Source of the DNA: Pegea sp. RAD2-039
Taxonomy: Eukaryota > Chordata > Thaliacea > Salpida > Salpidae
DNA: 64,000 nt
Reading direction: 5' to 3'
Assembly: GCA_034620365.1 (NCBI GenBank)
Contig: JAQGEQ010000020.1
Coordinates: 868,001-932,000 of the forward strand
Below, piece by piece: positions 1-13,500 of this stretch. The translations under genes were made by a program, and so were the position numbers. Within the stretch, counting starts at the first letter, position 1. Every line of letters begins with the position of its first letter. The notes below the pieces were generated by a model that had not been told where the DNA came from, did not search any database, and was given only the letters and a program-made list of their open reading frames with translations.

Positions 1-3000
1 GGTTTAAGCAGGGGATTTAATACCGTGTAAATATTTCTTGCAATTATTTAATTCCTGTTGGCCTTACCATCAAAGTATTAACCAAAAATCATTTAAATTT
101 TGTTTCAGATAATTTTGTTTTTCAATTTTTTATCTATATGCAGCTTTCATGATTTTAATCGGGATTATCTGTCAAGTATTAAAAATTTAAAATAAAACCA
201 GACTAAAAAATATAGATCAAAGCTGGATAAATTGTAAAGTTGTGGTTTCTCAAATAAAAATGTAAAGCTGTACATATAATAAGAGATGACATTAAATAGC
301 TTTAGTAATAATTTTTCTAAACTTTAATTTGCGGCATTTCAACTGAAAATTAGAGAAATATTATTATGCAAGAAAGAGTTTGAATAAAAAGTTGTCAATA
401 TCAACAGTGTTTTTAGTTTTAAGTTATATTTTCACAACAGCTGAAGAAAATTATGTTTAATGAAAAAACTCTTTAGTAATTATAAAATACTTAGTTCAGT
501 TAATTTTGTATCTTTGAGTTGTTGAACATATCTTATTATCAAAAAGCAATTTTGTAGATTTTCTTCTAATTATAAAGGGCTTTAATCAAATTTTTGTTCC
601 TTATTTCATTAAACTGAAGAATTGAAGTAATTATAATTGTTCAACAAGTATGTATGTTTCATTGACATTAACGTTTCTCAGACTTAATCAGTAATCTTAT
701 AATAAAAGATAATCAGCTTAACTGTTTGAGTTTAACTTAATTGTTGTCTACAATAAGTTGTGTTAACTGTCAAACTATGCAATAGGCTTTGAACTGAAAT
801 AATAAAATATTTTTTCACTGTTAACAGTATTCAATCGCTTGTAATGATTTTAATCATTAATACAATTTCAGAGAAACAAAAAACGTAAGTTTGAGTTAAA
901 AGTACTAAAATGTAAAACAATGTTTGGATAAATAAAGTAAAAGTTTCTTACCATCAAGTTTTATAATCCTTAGATTGAATTTTAATTCATTATTGGTGCA
1001 AAAAAAACAATATACAAACATTGACACCAACATGTAGTTGCTTTTCAAGACTTTCGTAAACTTTGATCAGTCTGTATGCAGCCACTTTTAGATATTTACT
1101 GACCACATCACCCACGTTAATTAATCTGGTCGAATTATAATTGAAAATAAATAATTAAAAGATAAAAAAATTTGCTCAAATTGCAGATACGAAACTCTGG
1201 TGGTTTGTCTCATGGCATTCAACAACTGGTTTCCTTTTCATGGCCAGTAGTCTAACATGAATCGTGTTATGATAGTTTTGTATCACGGTGACGATTAATC
1301 AACGTTTCAGTCGGATTAAACGTTGTTAAACAGAGATGTAATAGTTTGTAAATGAGTAGGAATGTTGATTTATAACTTTTTTAGTTATCCATTTAAAATA
1401 AAGATCAATATACAAAAGTATCAAGAAGAAAAAACTATAAATAAATTAAGCTCATAAAAAAATTATAGAGCCTAATAGATTTAGTGAATAACAAGGAAAG
1501 ATTTTACTGATAACTGGAACGTGTTAACAGATAGGGGTGTCAATAACGACAAAGAAAGTAACGTTTGACATCAGTTGAGATACTTTCACTAAGATAAGAA
1601 TCTACAGAGACTGAACGCCAGACTTGCTCTTTGACTCATAATTGAAAAACGAAACTTGAATAACAGGAAGTCGATTTACTTTAGTCGAAATTGAAAAAGA
1701 AAAATTGAGACAAAGTAAATCGATATATGATGACATTGCATATTGACGCATTCACTAAAACCAGTAAATGTCGTACTTGCACCTGCATAGTAGACATAAC
1801 ATCACCGTATTTCTCTATTATTACTATCCTGCTATTCGAAGTTGACTATAAATAACAAACTAAACAAAATGAAATTTCTAACCACATGTCATCAGAAAAA
1901 TAAAAAAGTTATGTTACCAGGTTAACATGTGGTTACAAAGAAAATATATGATATTGAAAGAGATTTTGTTAGTTATCAGTTTAATCAATGAGATATAACT
2001 TATTTTATATTATTACGATAATGAAAGTTTACAGATTTCACGGAGCTCAAAATTAGATTAAATGCTTTCCATAATTTTAATAAAATTATAAAAACTTCAG
2101 TATCAAAGGTGAATAGTTTTAACTTTCTAGTAAACTATTGGTTCGTACTCTAAGAGCTGGCATCAGTAGAACTATTTCTCTTGAGGTTTTATAAAGGGAA
2201 TCATCAGCAACGTGAATTTTAAACTCAGCCTATAAAACTTTTGATCAATCAATATTAATCAAAGTCTCAAAAATCTCATTTGTACAGAATTTTAAATTCA
2301 CTAAGATCTATAGATAGGTAAATAGAGTTATTTCAGTTTATTCTTCACAGCAATTCGTTAGCATAAAAGTAGGAAAAAGGCGCGTTCGTCTTGCTACGGT
2401 TGATTGAACACAGTCCACAAGACTGCCGCTGGTTTCATAAAGACCGGCATATGAGGGCCCGACTTAGGGTACTAAGTACTCTCATAGGCAACTAAACAAG
2501 GCAACTGATTGTTTATTTTGACTCAGTACTTATAGGAGGCGAATCAGTTTGGTAATCAGCTTTTTGTTCGAAAGTAAAAAAACCTTAGCTATGTTTGACC
2601 GATAAAACGTTTGGTTTAAAGCTTGCATGGCAACTTAATAAATTATTAAACGAGAAAGATGTTGTTGGGAAAGATTAAGAGTTTCTTTTTGAGTTTAATT
2701 TGAATTATTTTCAAAGAGTAGTTTTGTTTAATTCGAATTAGTTTATTAACTTTATAAATTAGGCCTGAGTATTTATCTGAAGAACTCACATAAAATATTC
2801 ATTGATTAATTTATCAGATTTTAGCAGTTTTATATTTCAATAAAAAGATGAGCTTTTTTCAAATTTCCTATTTTCACTGCAGTCGATGAATATCCTGTAA
2901 CTTGTTAATTTCAGTTGATATTAAAACTTGTTGTAACATGAAAGCTAAATTAAAGTGTAAGCAATGTTTTAAAGAAGACTATAAGATGCTTAGATATTCA

Positions 3001-4485
3001 AAATAATTAGTAATTAAAATTAAGTCTGAAAGTACTTTTAAAAAATAAAATTCAGAATTTGAGCTAATTAAAAATTAGTGAAAATACAAATGTTTAAAAG
3101 TAATAAATAATCCAAAGTAAGATTAGATCAATGTAAGGTTACTTGAATTAGTTATCTTGGATCTAAGTTATTGGACATTTTGAATACTTTACGTTTTAGT
3201 GATTGAATTTAATAAATTTGTTTATAAATTGACTCTTAGTCGTTAAATTATTGAGGTAAAAGTCGATTATTTCAGGTCTTGTTCAATAAAATTAAAGTGG
3301 TAAAAGATAGCTGAAAAAAACTGGAGCCAAACTCATAAATAAACATAGTTTTATCATGTTAGTTTATCATGAAAAACAAGCCACTTTATAAGCTATATGA
3401 AGTTTAGGATTAAAAATAAACTTTTGATCGATTTATATTCCTCAGGAAACCGATATATGATGAATCTCAATAGTAATTCTATTTCTACTTTTTTGAACAA
3501 CCTTTGCACATCAGTCCGAGTGCAAGTTACGCTTGAGTGACTCGAATGCTTAGAGAGATCGGTTAGCTTAATTTCTAAGCTACATCTAACCAAAGATTTT
3601 TCATTTTTTCGGACAGGTCGCTTAAAAAAGATTAAAGCAAAAAGTTTCTAATTTATTTATTATTACAGTTATAAAATATCATACAATTTTAATATAGTTT
3701 GATTAATAATCAAAAGTAAATCTGATCAAGTCCCAATTTGTTTATATAAGATTATAAATAAGTTTTTTGAAGAAAGTTTTACTTCTGTAACTTTTTATTC
3801 AATTTATCACATTAAGTTATGGATAAGCAGCTTAGCTTTAGATAAATGAAATTTGGCTTGAGTAAATTTGATAAAATAATTTTAACGCTAATTACGTTAA
3901 ATATTTTATGAGTTGAACAATTTCAGGAAAATTGGATTAATAAAAGTTTTATTACTACTTGAGTAATGTGCGACATGCAACATAAAGATATTGGTACTTG
4001 TTACTTTGAAAAGGGGCTAAAATAGTTAATAATGATTTTAAAGTTTTTAAAATAAGTGTGGATTTGATTTGTAAATAAACTTCTTAATTTGATTCAGTTT
4101 CAAAAATAATTTTTCTTTTTTCAGTGTTCGATATTTTTACTGAACTATTTTTTAAATTATAAATATACAGTAAATAATTACTTTAATAAAAAATAAATGT
4201 TAAGAATATTATATAATAATTTAAGTTTTAATAATAAACAATAAATAATACCTTTAATAGTTTTTTTTAAGTTTTATTATCTTACAATCTAAAAAATTTA
4301 AAATTTATTAAAATAAAATTGAAACTTTTTATAATTTAATGTTACAGAAAAATAACAATGGAAAATCTTAAGTAGTTTCTTTATATTTGAAAAGTTACAA
4401 GTGTTTTACTTCTTAACTATTTGGTGATGATAAGAATCATAAGTGAACTAAGAAGCTGCAGCTAACTCGAAAATAATTGAACGAA
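1..4485. other. AT-rich spacer with possible alpha2/delta exons
   Basis: No confident gene is seen here. Most of the stretch is AT-rich with frequent stops in all frames. Two minus-strand open segments near 1020-1125 and 1190-1290 may be downstream exons of the alpha2/delta gene and are listed separately. A short GC-richer block at about 2370-2560 has no readable frame in either direction. Confidence 0.5.
1020..1125 (-). CDS. Candidate downstream exon of alpha2/delta
   Basis: This is a weak candidate. Between a CAG acceptor (exon begins at 1125) and a GTTTGT donor (exon ends at 1020) the minus strand has 35 open codons. They include INVGDVVSKYLKVAAYR. In alpha2/delta proteins the segment just after the VWA domain has the form xDVxxxVxxYLxVxxRP, which this resembles. 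A second open stretch at about 1190-1290 on the same strand contains VVECHETNHQSF, which could match the MACxNKGFF segment that precedes it in the family. I could not find one splice phase that joins the two cleanly. If real, they place the rest of the alpha2/delta gene left of the LRR gene. Confidence 0.3.
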
Positions 4486-7400
4486 ATGATTTCGCTTTCA
4501 TATAAACACTATTTGGCACTTCTTATGATTCTTGAAATTGTTAATGATCGCATTTTAGTGTCATCGAGAGCTTCAATGCTCCCTAAACTATCAAGTATGA
4601 AAAAGGATGAATGTTTGAAGACTTCTCACTTTATATATGATGACAATGACTTCTTATGTCGTGATCTTGATAAATGTTATAAATACTTCTGTTACGATAC
4701 ATCCCAAAGATGCTCAATGTGTCTTCCACCTCCGTGCCATGATGAAGAAGAAAAACAACCAATTGAATACATGCCACTGGATGTTGAAGACTTAAATCCT
4801 ATATTACTCACAATTGAAGTAGGTCATACTCAATGTCTCGGTTCTGTCGTTCAAGCAATGTACCCCGGGTTGATGGACGACCCGCGAGTAACTGGGTCTG
4901 TTGTGGTCACTTCAGCTAACTGTCTATCGGGAATTCAGATTGAGTGTGGTACAGATGAAACGAATAATACTGAAGCGTGTTTTATGCAAGAGAATGTGAA
5001 AATCACAAAAGTACTGAAAGGATTTCGTTCCTACTTTGCAACTCTTACATTCAGAGGTAAGTTTTGATTGTTTCAAAGTAATCGCCGTTTGATTTTTACG
5101 TAAACCTGTTTGTTGTAATCGGTAAACACAGATGACTGTTTCATAAAAACTGCTTTCCTGGCATATTTACGGTTCACATATTTACAAATAAACTTTTTGC
5201 TTTAAATTAGCCCAGTATTCTTCATAGTTAATAAACTTCAAAGAATAATGATTCACTTAAAATAAAAATATGTCAACAACCGAAGTTGTTTTTAGTATGC
5301 ACGAATCTTCAAACTTGATCAACTAAATGATTGAATCCAAAGATGAGCTTCATAAAGTTTACGACTTTTTTGATAAATTTTATAAAAAAGCAAACTAAAT
5401 ATTTAAAGTTTAGCCATCACAAAAATTGAAAGCTGATATTCTATTTTTTGTTTTAAGGCTTTTAAGTTGATTCAAACAAATATTAAGTACCTCTAAGATT
5501 TTGAATATTATTTACAGATCGAAAAATTCGTATTCCACTGAATAGTCAAAATGTTCTAATTTCAAGACAATATATCGAATGTGGAAACTGTCAGTACGGA
5601 ACCGCTGTTATCCGGTTATCCATTGAAAATATTGCAGCTTTAAGAATACAGAACAAATTAGAAAGATTCTTAGAAATCTCTGCATCACAAGCTATGGATG
5701 AGCAGGAAGGTTTAGGAGCCTCTATTTACGGAAAGCGAAGCAAAAAGGAGTTTGTGTCAATATCCGGCTTTCTTAATGGAATTTGGAAAAAGAAAATGTG
5801 CATCAGTGTGGAAAAAAATGACAATTTTACAGCTATTGGCTCTCCTGTAATAACTCGTAGTATTGAAGGAAAACTGCTTGCTACAGGCGTTGTTACTCAT
5901 TTAGTTGTAGACAGCGAACAAATACAATATTCAATTGCAAGATTTGATTCTGGTTTTCTCTCGTTTGTTTCCACTTGGTTGAATTCAAATTGGGACACAA
6001 AGTTAAATTCAAGAGAAAACTCAAAACTGTATTCTAAGTTTGACTGCTACCCACCTTATCCGACTGCTCATCTGAATGAATCGCTGTGTTTGTGTTCTAG
6101 AGGTTGGACAAATGAGAGGTGAATTCATCTTAATAAAAATTCTTTTTTACTTCCTTTAAGTTACGAGTATTTGATTTAGATATTATATTACAAATATTTA
6201 CGCGTACACTTAATTTGGTTGTTTAAAGTAATTACCACCGGTGTAGCTATAAAAATAGACAAATAAAAGAATTATTGATTCTTAATAACTGCAGATTAGA
6301 AGAATATAAAGCAAACACCAGATACACATTTCAAATAACTTTTGTAGTTTTTCGATAGAATTGAAATCTAAATATAATTTGTATCAAAACTTAAAGAATG
6401 AATTGTCTTCAGGAACTCTTGTAAAACCGCCTTCGAGGAAAATATGGATTATTGCAAGTGGAACAAATCATTAAGCACTGCTCAATGTAATGATCGGGTC
6501 TTTTCCCGTCTTTCCCAATTTCAAAATAAAAGCACAGCAGAAAATCTGCGATTGGTCGATTTACTAGTATTACCTGGTATGTAAATTCCATTTCAGGCTT
6601 ATCACATCTATTTATGGCATGACTTTGTTTATATGTAGTAAGTCCGTGATTTAAATCAATGCCGCTTTTTTCTGTTTTACTTTTCTTCCATTTGTTAACA
6701 CAATGTTTAATGATTCGTAACATGGCATAAACTAATGGTATGCTCAAGTGTCTTGTTGATAAAATAACTCATTTGTTTAAAATCAAAATAGTTTATTTGC
6801 TTTCATGTCTTGGATGTTAAAAAGATTTTTACTTTGAAAATTTGTTTTATACGCCAGGAAACATTAAAAAGTTGTTTTTGACATCAACCAATATTGGAAG
6901 TATTCAAGAGCTTTCAGAAATTCTTCGCCACTTGGATATGATACAAGAGCTTTCATTAGCAGATAATAATATAAGTGTAAGTAAAAAATCATTATAAAAT
7001 TATTTTATAAGTACTAAAGATTATGCTAACATTAAGCTAGTTGAAGTAAAAATATGTTTCAAACAAACTACTTGATGACATCTATTATCGTTGAGTTATG
7101 TTAAATAAAACTAAAGTTAAAGAATGAATAAATAGATAAAGGTTTCAGTTGAGTTGATTGAAATCATTTCAAAAATAGTTTAATGTCTTCACTCTTTCAG
7201 CCTTTTCAAGATTTTTCTTTTTGTTATTCTTCAAGCTTTGATATTCTTAGACTATCAAATCAAGCTTGTCTACAAAACCATCAAAACGACAAGTAACAAA
7301 ATATAGGTAAAGCTTATATCCAAACAAAAACATGTCTAAAAGCCCATACAATAAGCCATTTCGTTCCATGCTCTAATTACTTCATTTTCATTTTTTAAAA

Positions 7401-9518
7401 TTGTATGTTGAGAGTTGTTTTATTAGAAAATAGGCAATTATCCTAAAGGGAGTTTATTTTATAAGTGACGAAACATTTTATTGTATTTTATTACAATTTA
7501 CTTGAATAATTTATATATTTAGTCTTTTTTAACATATTTTTTGGTTTTTTCTTCAGCTTTTTATTGATTTGGTGAAATAACTTTAGTTCAGTATGAAAAA
7601 AACTAAACACAATCGCATGAAAAAGTACAACTTTCAATCAAACAGTTCTTTATTCATTACCAAAATATAACTAATTAAAAAACTAATCGTTAAAACTAAT
7701 AGTTTTTTCTAAATTTTGTGTACTTTAAAAGCTTTTTAATCATTTATACAAATCATCTCACTTAGACAACAATCTTTAAATCTCAAATTTTATAAATTAA
7801 GTTTAAAAATGCTAAAATTACTTCATGTATTGATTTTTACTTTATCATAATTTGTTCTGAATATGAAACGTTTCAATAATTTAATTAATCTTTAAAACTA
7901 TACACAAAAGGACGCTAGAGAGCTTACCGTTTATAATTGGTCTTTACATCATGAAGTAAAAAAGTGACAAAAACACGAATAGCTTAAACACAAATTCTTA
8001 CTGATAGCCAAAAAGTTTACTTTATCAACGTAAGAAATGCTATTAAACTTCAAAAACTATATCATCAAAAAATCAGTATAAGGTGAACAAAACCTGTCTT
8101 CTACCTACAAGACTGAATTTGATATAGATATAAAAATAACGTAGCGAAAATAGAAAATCAGAACAGTTTTAGGATAATTAATTGTCATTTAATAGATAAA
8201 CTAGAAAATTGGTTTCCAACTAAATATTAACTAATAACAATCAAAAGTCAGTAACTATTTGTCTCAAATCTGTTGGATTTTTCTATTTAACTAAATTAAG
8301 AATCAAATTGAATATGATAAAAAAACTTCCATTTTTCAATAATTTTTTTTACTGTTTCAAAATTAGCTCATTTTATGAATTATAGATTTGCTTTTATAAA
8401 AACTTTTTTTTATTTGGTTAAATCAATCTTGATAGTACGTTCTCAGCTTTTATAATTAAATCAATTTCTAACAATTGTTGAACTTAAAAGCTAAAAGAAA
8501 AATCAAACTTGTCAAATTTTCAGATTGAGAACAAAAATGATTTTAGTATGATGTAAATGTAAATATTTTAATATTACTAGATGATTTTTGGTAGATATAA
8601 GGCTCAGAAAACTTACCAAAAATATTTGAGTGATGTTTTATTCTAATAATTACTTTTTAATTTATTTCCTTTAAACTTTTACCATACAGCTCATTTTGTT
8701 TATATGAAAAATAAGTTTGAAGATAAGAACTGAAATCAACTTTAAATTTATTTGATAACAAAAATGAAACCCAAAACAGGAACAAACACAATTCTGACAT
8801 TGTACTCAGATTTCTTTCTAGTTGATTATAAAAATATTTTATTTATTTACAGATCACAATTCCTTCATCATTTAAGTATGCTCGTAAACTTAAGGTTCTC
8901 TCTCTAGTTCGAAATCATATAAGTCTTCTTCATACGGACACGTTTAGACGTTCGAAACGTCTGATCAAGCTACTTCTTAACAACAACGAAATACCTTTCA
9001 TCAAGTCGGGAACATTTCGTAAACTCAAAGATGTACAAAATTTAGATCTAAGACATAATCGAATAGAAAAACTTCACGAACGAAGTTTTAGGAAAAATAC
9101 AAGACTTCAGCATCTCTTCCTTTCATACAATAATTTGAAGGAGCTTCCCAAAAACCTCTTCAGGACTAACAAGCTTCTTGTTGATCTCAGAATTGATCAC
9201 AATCAGATCAGCTTTCTACATCCATCAATCTTTACCGGCTGCATCAATTTGCGTTTTCTTCAATTGAACGGAAATATGCTAATGAAGATGCCTCGCTTAA
9301 TCTTTCATCGACTCATCAAACTACGAAGAGTGATTTTGAGCCAGAATCAGCTCACTAAACTTCCGAACAACCTCTTTGAGCGCAATCGGTTGCTGAGAAC
9401 AGTCACTTTTAGAGATAATAAAAATCTTCCTTATGAAATAACTCATTCTACGTTTACCAACATGGCTTCTATGAGAAGACTTCGAGATTATTTGGAAAAA
9501 TTTGGAACTAGTAAATAA
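4486..9518 (+). CDS. Secreted trypsin-like pseudoprotease fused to LRR repeats
   Basis: Five exons join in phase: 4486-5056, 5518-6118, 6413-6576, 6858-6976 and 8853-9518, giving 706 codons. The ATG at 4486 begins a hydrophobic signal peptide. A cysteine-rich stretch follows, then a domain with the S1 (trypsin) layout: VVTSANC where proteases have xLTAAHC, GTAVIRL where they have DIALL, and AIGSP where they have GDSGGP. It ends in the family's C-terminal helix (FLSFVSTWLNSNW). All three catalytic positions look replaced, so proteolysis is unlikely. After a short cysteine-rich link come about ten typical 23-24-residue LRRs, from NIKKLFLTSTNI to the stop, with LxxLxLxxNxI spacing. No membrane anchor is seen. 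Its role is unknown. By architecture I infer an extracellular binding or recognition protein. The domain calls are firmer than the function. Confidence 0.8.
6574..6760 (-). CDS. Candidate VWA exon of alpha2/delta, antisense to LRR gene
   Basis: A minus-strand open frame ends at a good donor (CAG then GTAATA, last exon base 6574). It contains LVYAMLRIIKHCVN and later SGIDLNHGLTTYKQ. In alpha2/delta VWA domains the matching region reads roughly LVQAxxxNxKxLKxAVN followed by KGITDYKKGFxFAF, with the same order and similar spacing. The upper boundary is uncertain; AG acceptors lie at several points between about 6740 and 6766. The exon would share three bases (6574-6576) with LRR-gene exon 3 on the other strand, so the two donors face away from each other. 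The small exon needed to fix the phase from the 10585 exon was not found. Confidence 0.4.
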
Positions 9519-10584
9519 CATTTTCATTCAAATTGGATGCTAAAGAAATTGTTGTAAATAATTGTTTGTTGTAATAACAGTCATATTTATTATCTCAACA
9601 AGTTGATAACTTTCTTGTTGCTAGTAAAGTTCGAAAACCACTGATAACTTCCGGGTAGTATTGATAATTTTCCAGAAAAATATTTGTAAATAAGCACGAA
9701 ATGTTACGGAAATCGATTCTTGGTTGCCTCCAGTGTCTATATTACGATACATGTTACAAAATCTAGGCCAAAATTTCAGCTCATTTTCTTTCTTTCACGT
9801 GATGTCATCAGTGTCATTATCATTAGTAGTATGATTACCAGCAAGAGGTGGAAGATTTAGGACTTTTTCCTCTGTATGATTTGATTTTCACTAACATTTT
9901 CTACCATTTGATCATTGTCTGTTCTAACATGTCTGTTTACAACATAAGTCTTTACATTTAGATCAAGTCTCACTCTTATATCTGATGATTCATCAAGCTG
10001 ATAGAGATTTAAGGATTTCGAATTACTTTTTATCATTATCAATTTTAGTTTTATTTCAGTTAAATTCGTTGAATAAAATTTGAAGTTTGTCTAAAAATGT
10101 CTCCAGAAAATAATTTCATAATTCTATTTTCTACAATTCATTACAAGCACTGTCTGAAAAACTGATTTTTTTATCAAAATGTAATTTTTAATTCAATTAA
10201 AAAATAAAAATTTATAAAGTTTAATTCTGCAAGAAACTCAAAATTTAATTGCAAAAGTCAAATATTTTCAATAATATTCACAGATTTAAGTTTTTGAAAC
10301 TTTGTTTAGATAAAATGATTATTTCAAAAAACTAAACATTCGATTAAAAATGCTAAAGAAAAAATTTCAATTACCTTAAATATATTAAAAGCTTCATTAA
10401 TTTTTCTCTAAATCATTTCTTATAGAAGTTAGATTATTTACACAAGCTTCAATCTAAAACTCTTATATCAACATATTAAGCTAAACACTTAAACAAATAT
10501 TCCATCTAGAGCTTTTTAATAATGCAAAACTCTACAACTTTACTTTCAAAGAAACTATCCTGAATAAAAATTTAACAAACTCAC
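9519..10584. other. Spacer or alpha2/delta intron, nothing recognised
   Basis: This lies between the stop of the LRR gene and the last firm alpha2/delta exon. Short open stretches on the minus strand (such as 9857-10042) have no recognisable similarity and no convincing splice sites. Confidence 0.5.
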
Positions 10585-13500
10585 TGCAAAGATATTAAAA
10601 AAGTCATTATCTCCGAGTAAATCAAGAAGAGATGATATTAATCTTTGAGCGATTGTCATTCGTAGTCCATGCATACTTCCACTATTATCAAGTAGAATCA
10701 CTGTTCGATGTGGACACGAAATTGCTTGAGTGTACCTTCAAATTTATAGTTTAAGAAAATCAATCAACAAAAAGTTAATTAGTATAAATTTAATTTTGTT
10801 GATATGTGAATATTAGCAATTAACTTTTTGTTGGTTTATTTGTTTACTCTAATCTAGTTCTTTAATAACTAATCATTGTTTGAAAAATTTACTTTTTAAA
10901 ATTATTAAACATAAGAACAGGCGTCGAAATATGATTTTAATTTTTAGACTTTTACAAATAAATATCATAATGATTTTTAGTTTGAAATCTCAATGTTTAT
11001 TATACTTAAGCCAATTATTAAAGAGACAAGGCTTGAGTTTTGTCAAAACTTTTATTCTCTTAATTTTATATGGTCTCTGGATTACTTCTTTCAATTAGTT
11101 AATTTGTGATGAACAAACATTTCATTGAAAACTTTGTTAGAATATAAATACAAAAATATTACATGTACAGAAAGCAAAATGTTTTTATCAATTTAATATA
11201 AAGATAAATATTATTTATTGAACAAAGAAATGTTTGTTCATAAGTTTTAAGAATTTAATTTTTAAGGGTAAGTTAAAATAAGAATAACTGCTCAATATCG
11301 TTTTGACAACAGAAAGTTGGAGTTTACTACCTTTATATTTTTATGATTTTTTTAACTTTATAAAAAAAAAAATTCAAAATCTATGAAGCTCAAAAAAAGA
11401 AAAACTTTTGAAAACAGTTTAATAAAAATTTTACTTCAGAGTAATTTATAAAAAAGTAGAAATGACTTTATAAATCAAGAAAAGGTCATTAAAAATTCAC
11501 ATAAATTACAGCTGATTTACAGGTAACTGAGTTTGAAAATACAAAGTAATTGAGCTTCTTATCATCGCAGTAAGAAGAAATAAAATTCAAGAAATGTTCT
11601 ATGACTTCGAGAGCTTTTAATTTCATTATCAAATAATTCAGTTTGAAATGTTGTTAGAATTACTAAAAATGTTTTCAAAAATGGAATTACACTTCAGTGT
11701 TTCCGGTTAATTATAAGTTGGCATGAACTTTATGAGTCTAACGCTGAAGTTTGAGTAAAAGTGTGGATGAAAATCAATGATTGACCCACTGACAGCAACA
11801 CTTCTCAATTTTTATCTAACGTTACAAGCAAACTTCCACAAATGTTATTGATTTTTGCAATCATAAGGCTTGAGTGTTTGAAAAATTTGAAAATTCTTCA
11901 TTAATCAAATGAAGAACTACAAATTTGATTATCAAATATAAATTAAAGGTAATAAGATGAACAAGGAAATGATTAAAAAGAAGTTGAACTCATTTCTCTT
12001 CAATTCTTTGTTATAGAATAAGTTATAATGATGTAAGTTAATCAATTGTGTAAGAAAACTGCTGCAGGTTTCGAAGGGGTAAATATTTGTACATTTCATT
12101 TCTATAAAATACAGTTTAATAATAAAAGACTTTACTAAAAACCATTGTAAGCTTTAGCTGAGAAGGCGAGCTTTATATAAACAATAATTTATTTTTTAAT
12201 GAAAAAAAAGTTGAAACAAACCACATTTGATCGCGACAATCATAAATGTTTGGTTCTCCATTCGGCCATTTAACTGTCCAATCAAAGCTTGGATAAATTC
12301 GTAAATATCCTTCAGTTGAACCGAAATACTGCCATTTCAGTGAAGGGTCTTTTTGTGCGTTCTTGATGAACTGTTTATCAAAATGTTTCGACCAACGTTT
12401 CTGACCAGAATCTGAAAACATATGGAAAGTTGTTTTTAGCATTCAAGCTTTAGGCAACTGACAAAGTTCATTTTAAGTTAATTGCTTAAATTGTTATCAT
12501 TTCTATGAAATTTAGAAAATTTAACAACTTTTGTTAGAGAAACAACATGCTTCCAGATGAAACTAAATACAAACTTCAATGCAAACATTTTAAACAGAAA
12601 TATTTGTACAAAGAAACTAAATTAAAAATAATACTTTTTTAAATATTGGAAAATTTATTTAAAGATTGTTTTGTAATCATCTAATTTTTTTCATTCTGCT
12701 TAATTTTGAAATATAATATAAATGAATTACCAAAATATAATCGGTTATTTCGCAGATTTAAACATAACTAGAATCACTTTTATCAGTTCAAAATAATTAC
12801 GTTCAAGAAATAAGTGAGATCGTTAAGTCATCATTCAAAATTTAAGTCAGTAAATAATAAAAGCCATTAAAGGATAAAAATACTCTAAAATGAACAATAC
12901 TGAAAATCAATAAATCTATATTTTATATTTCTAGCATTTCAAGGCTTACTCAGTAAGTCTTGAATAATTTCTTATTTTAGGTTGAAATATATTCAAATAA
13001 GTTATAGAGTTTAGCATCAGACATTTTGAAATCATGAAAAGTAGAAAAATGATTATCTCACTATTTTACAGCTACTTTCAAAAAGTTCAGAAAAATGATA
13101 ATTTTAACAAATCAATTTAAATGTTAACAAACCTCTCTGAAGTACACTATATGGAGTTTGAACCAAAGAACTATTAAAGCAAACGTCTTTGTTAAAATGT
13201 AATGAAAACCTCATTTCTGGCTCTCCATTATCTTCTGAAGTAAACATAACAAGAATGGAATTAATTCCTATGTTTAGTCAATTTTAATGCCTAAAAGTTT
13301 TCGATTAATAGTTTAATTATTAAATCGTTTGGCATTAATTTGTAATCTTAGTAAAATTGAAGTAATAGATGCACACAAACAACATCACTTAGATATATCT
13401 GAATAGTTTCCATATAAGTGACCGTGCAAGAAATAGTAGCATTTAAAAAACACTGTAATGTTTGACAAAGTTTGTAAAAAAATTGTTTATAGTAAGATGA

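Noticed and set aside
2160-2230. Minus-strand EIVLLMPALRVRTNS as a possible alpha2/delta VWA segment
   Set aside because: The expected TDG motif is absent and the splice sites are weak; it is probably chance.
3393-3593. 66-codon minus-strand ORF
   Set aside because: No similarity to the missing alpha2/delta domains or any family, and no supporting splice sites.
7930-7975. Minus-strand segment IRVFVTFLL that resembles the VWA strand VRIFTYLIG of alpha2/delta
   Set aside because: It would have to come after the candidate exon at 6574 in the protein but lies before it on the minus strand, and its acceptor is poor.
9857-10042. 61-codon minus-strand ORF
   Set aside because: Low-complexity composition and no recognisable domain; an open frame of this length is expected by chance.
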